Below are positions 49,921 through 50,107 of a stretch of DNA of 50,107 nt, piece after piece. Numbering within the stretch: position 1 is the first letter of the stretch; each line of letters starts with the position of its first letter. Under the pieces are notes generated by a model. That model saw nothing but the letters and a program-made list of their open reading frames with translations. It searched no databases and had not been told where the DNA came from. The DNA is from an uncultured Deferribacteraceae bacterium (lineage in GTDB: Bacteria > Chrysiogenota > Deferribacteres > CAMZNJ01), in the NCBI GenBank assembly GCA_947313825.1, contig CAMZNJ010000010.1, positions 1-50,107 on the forward strand, read 5' to 3'. The position numbers were made by a program, and so were the translations under genes.

Positions 49921-50107
49921 TTAGGCTAGGTTATCGGGTCCGAACGATTCTGGCAGTAGCTCCCCAAGTGTGAATGTTTTTTGTAGTCCGTTTTCGTTGA
50001 ATATATGAATTTTGCATCCGTCTGTGGCAAATTCGCGAATCTTCTGTCGGCACCCGCCACACGGTGTGCATAACCCCTCACCAATGATGCCTATTTCGTG
50101 AATAGTT
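49921..50107 (-). CDS. cdd: cytidine deaminase, C-terminal part (5' end outside window)
   Basis: 62 codons are visible, ending at TAA 49921-49923. LCTPCGGCRQKIREFA contains the second zinc motif P-C-x-x-C of cytidine deaminases, and LGELLPESFGPDNL is the family's C-terminal signature. It deaminates cytidine and deoxycytidine in pyrimidine salvage. The first zinc/catalytic motif (H/C-A-E) lies upstream of the window edge. Confidence 0.92.
   Translation of the reverse strand, partial: TIHEIGIIGEGLCTPCGGCRQKIREFATDGCKIHIFNENGLQKTFTLGELLPESFGPDNLA

Overview
The window is a gene-dense stretch of a diderm (Gram-negative-type) bacterial chromosome, almost all core housekeeping and envelope genes. 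I see no phage, transposon or CRISPR array. The cell makes c-type cytochromes (ccmABCDEF plus ccdA), a quinone (UbiA/MqnP-type prenyltransferase), an outer membrane (several C-terminal-Phe beta-barrels, a lipoprotein, an ExbB/ExbD/TonB set), queuosine (QueH) and CAT-tail-type ribosome rescue factors (RqcH, MutS2). It also carries a pair of genes that look like the cell-shape peptidoglycan hydrolases Csd4/Pgp1 and Csd6/Pgp2 of curved and helical bacteria. This mix (CcmE with Cys instead of His, FapA/DUF342, M99 peptidase, QueH) fits Deferribacterota, deltaproteobacterial-type or Campylobacterota-like lineages better than gamma/betaproteobacteria. The assignment is an inference and not firm.

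Layout. 1-212: two CAU-anticodon tRNAs (elongator Met and initiator fMet) on the minus strand behind a near-consensus promoter. 825-1622: an XRE-type regulator. 2020-12316 (mostly plus): a secreted protein, a CNNM/CorC-type membrane protein, a double DUF805 protein, XerD, CCA-adding enzyme, PhoH, YbeY, an unknown minus-strand membrane protein and UbiA. 12521-32058 (all minus): thiL, M99 peptidase, L,D-transpeptidase-NTF2 protein, mutS2, two CvpA-like proteins, yqeY, pfkA, a DUF493 protein, trmB, rqcH, valS, a small unknown, tsaE, a FecR protein and a TPR/beta-barrel protein. 32131-33512 (plus): rpsT and queH. 33943-38801 (minus): ccmE-F-A-B-C-D, with divergent ccdA. 40081-41400 (minus): an outer-membrane barrel. 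41643-49729 (plus): ankyrin lipoprotein, FapA-like protein, a degenerate-ATPase/TM/SH3 protein, rsmB, exbB-exbD-tonB. The right edge cuts through a cytidine deaminase gene (minus).

The most striking feature is a very high load of short tandem repeats. Nearly every intergenic gap above about 100 bases holds a perfect or near-perfect minisatellite (13, 14, 15, 16, 20 bp and irregular units), mostly rich in GTGC/GCAC and usually starting within tens of bases of a stop codon. In two cases (thiL and the small gene at 28583) the repeat unit includes the gene's own last codons and stop codon. At least a dozen coding regions carry separate in-frame expansions with periods of 6, 9 or 12 bp (XerD, CCA enzyme, PhoH/YbeY, RqcH, the L,D-transpeptidase, the ankyrin lipoprotein and others), giving low-complexity peptide inserts in otherwise normal enzymes. 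Only one convincing intrinsic terminator is visible.

Functionally the window groups into tRNA and ribosome maturation and quality control (tRNAs, CCA enzyme, YbeY, TrmB, ValS, TsaE, QueH, RsmB, RpsT, RqcH, MutS2), c-type cytochrome assembly, cell-wall shape, and energised outer-membrane transport.
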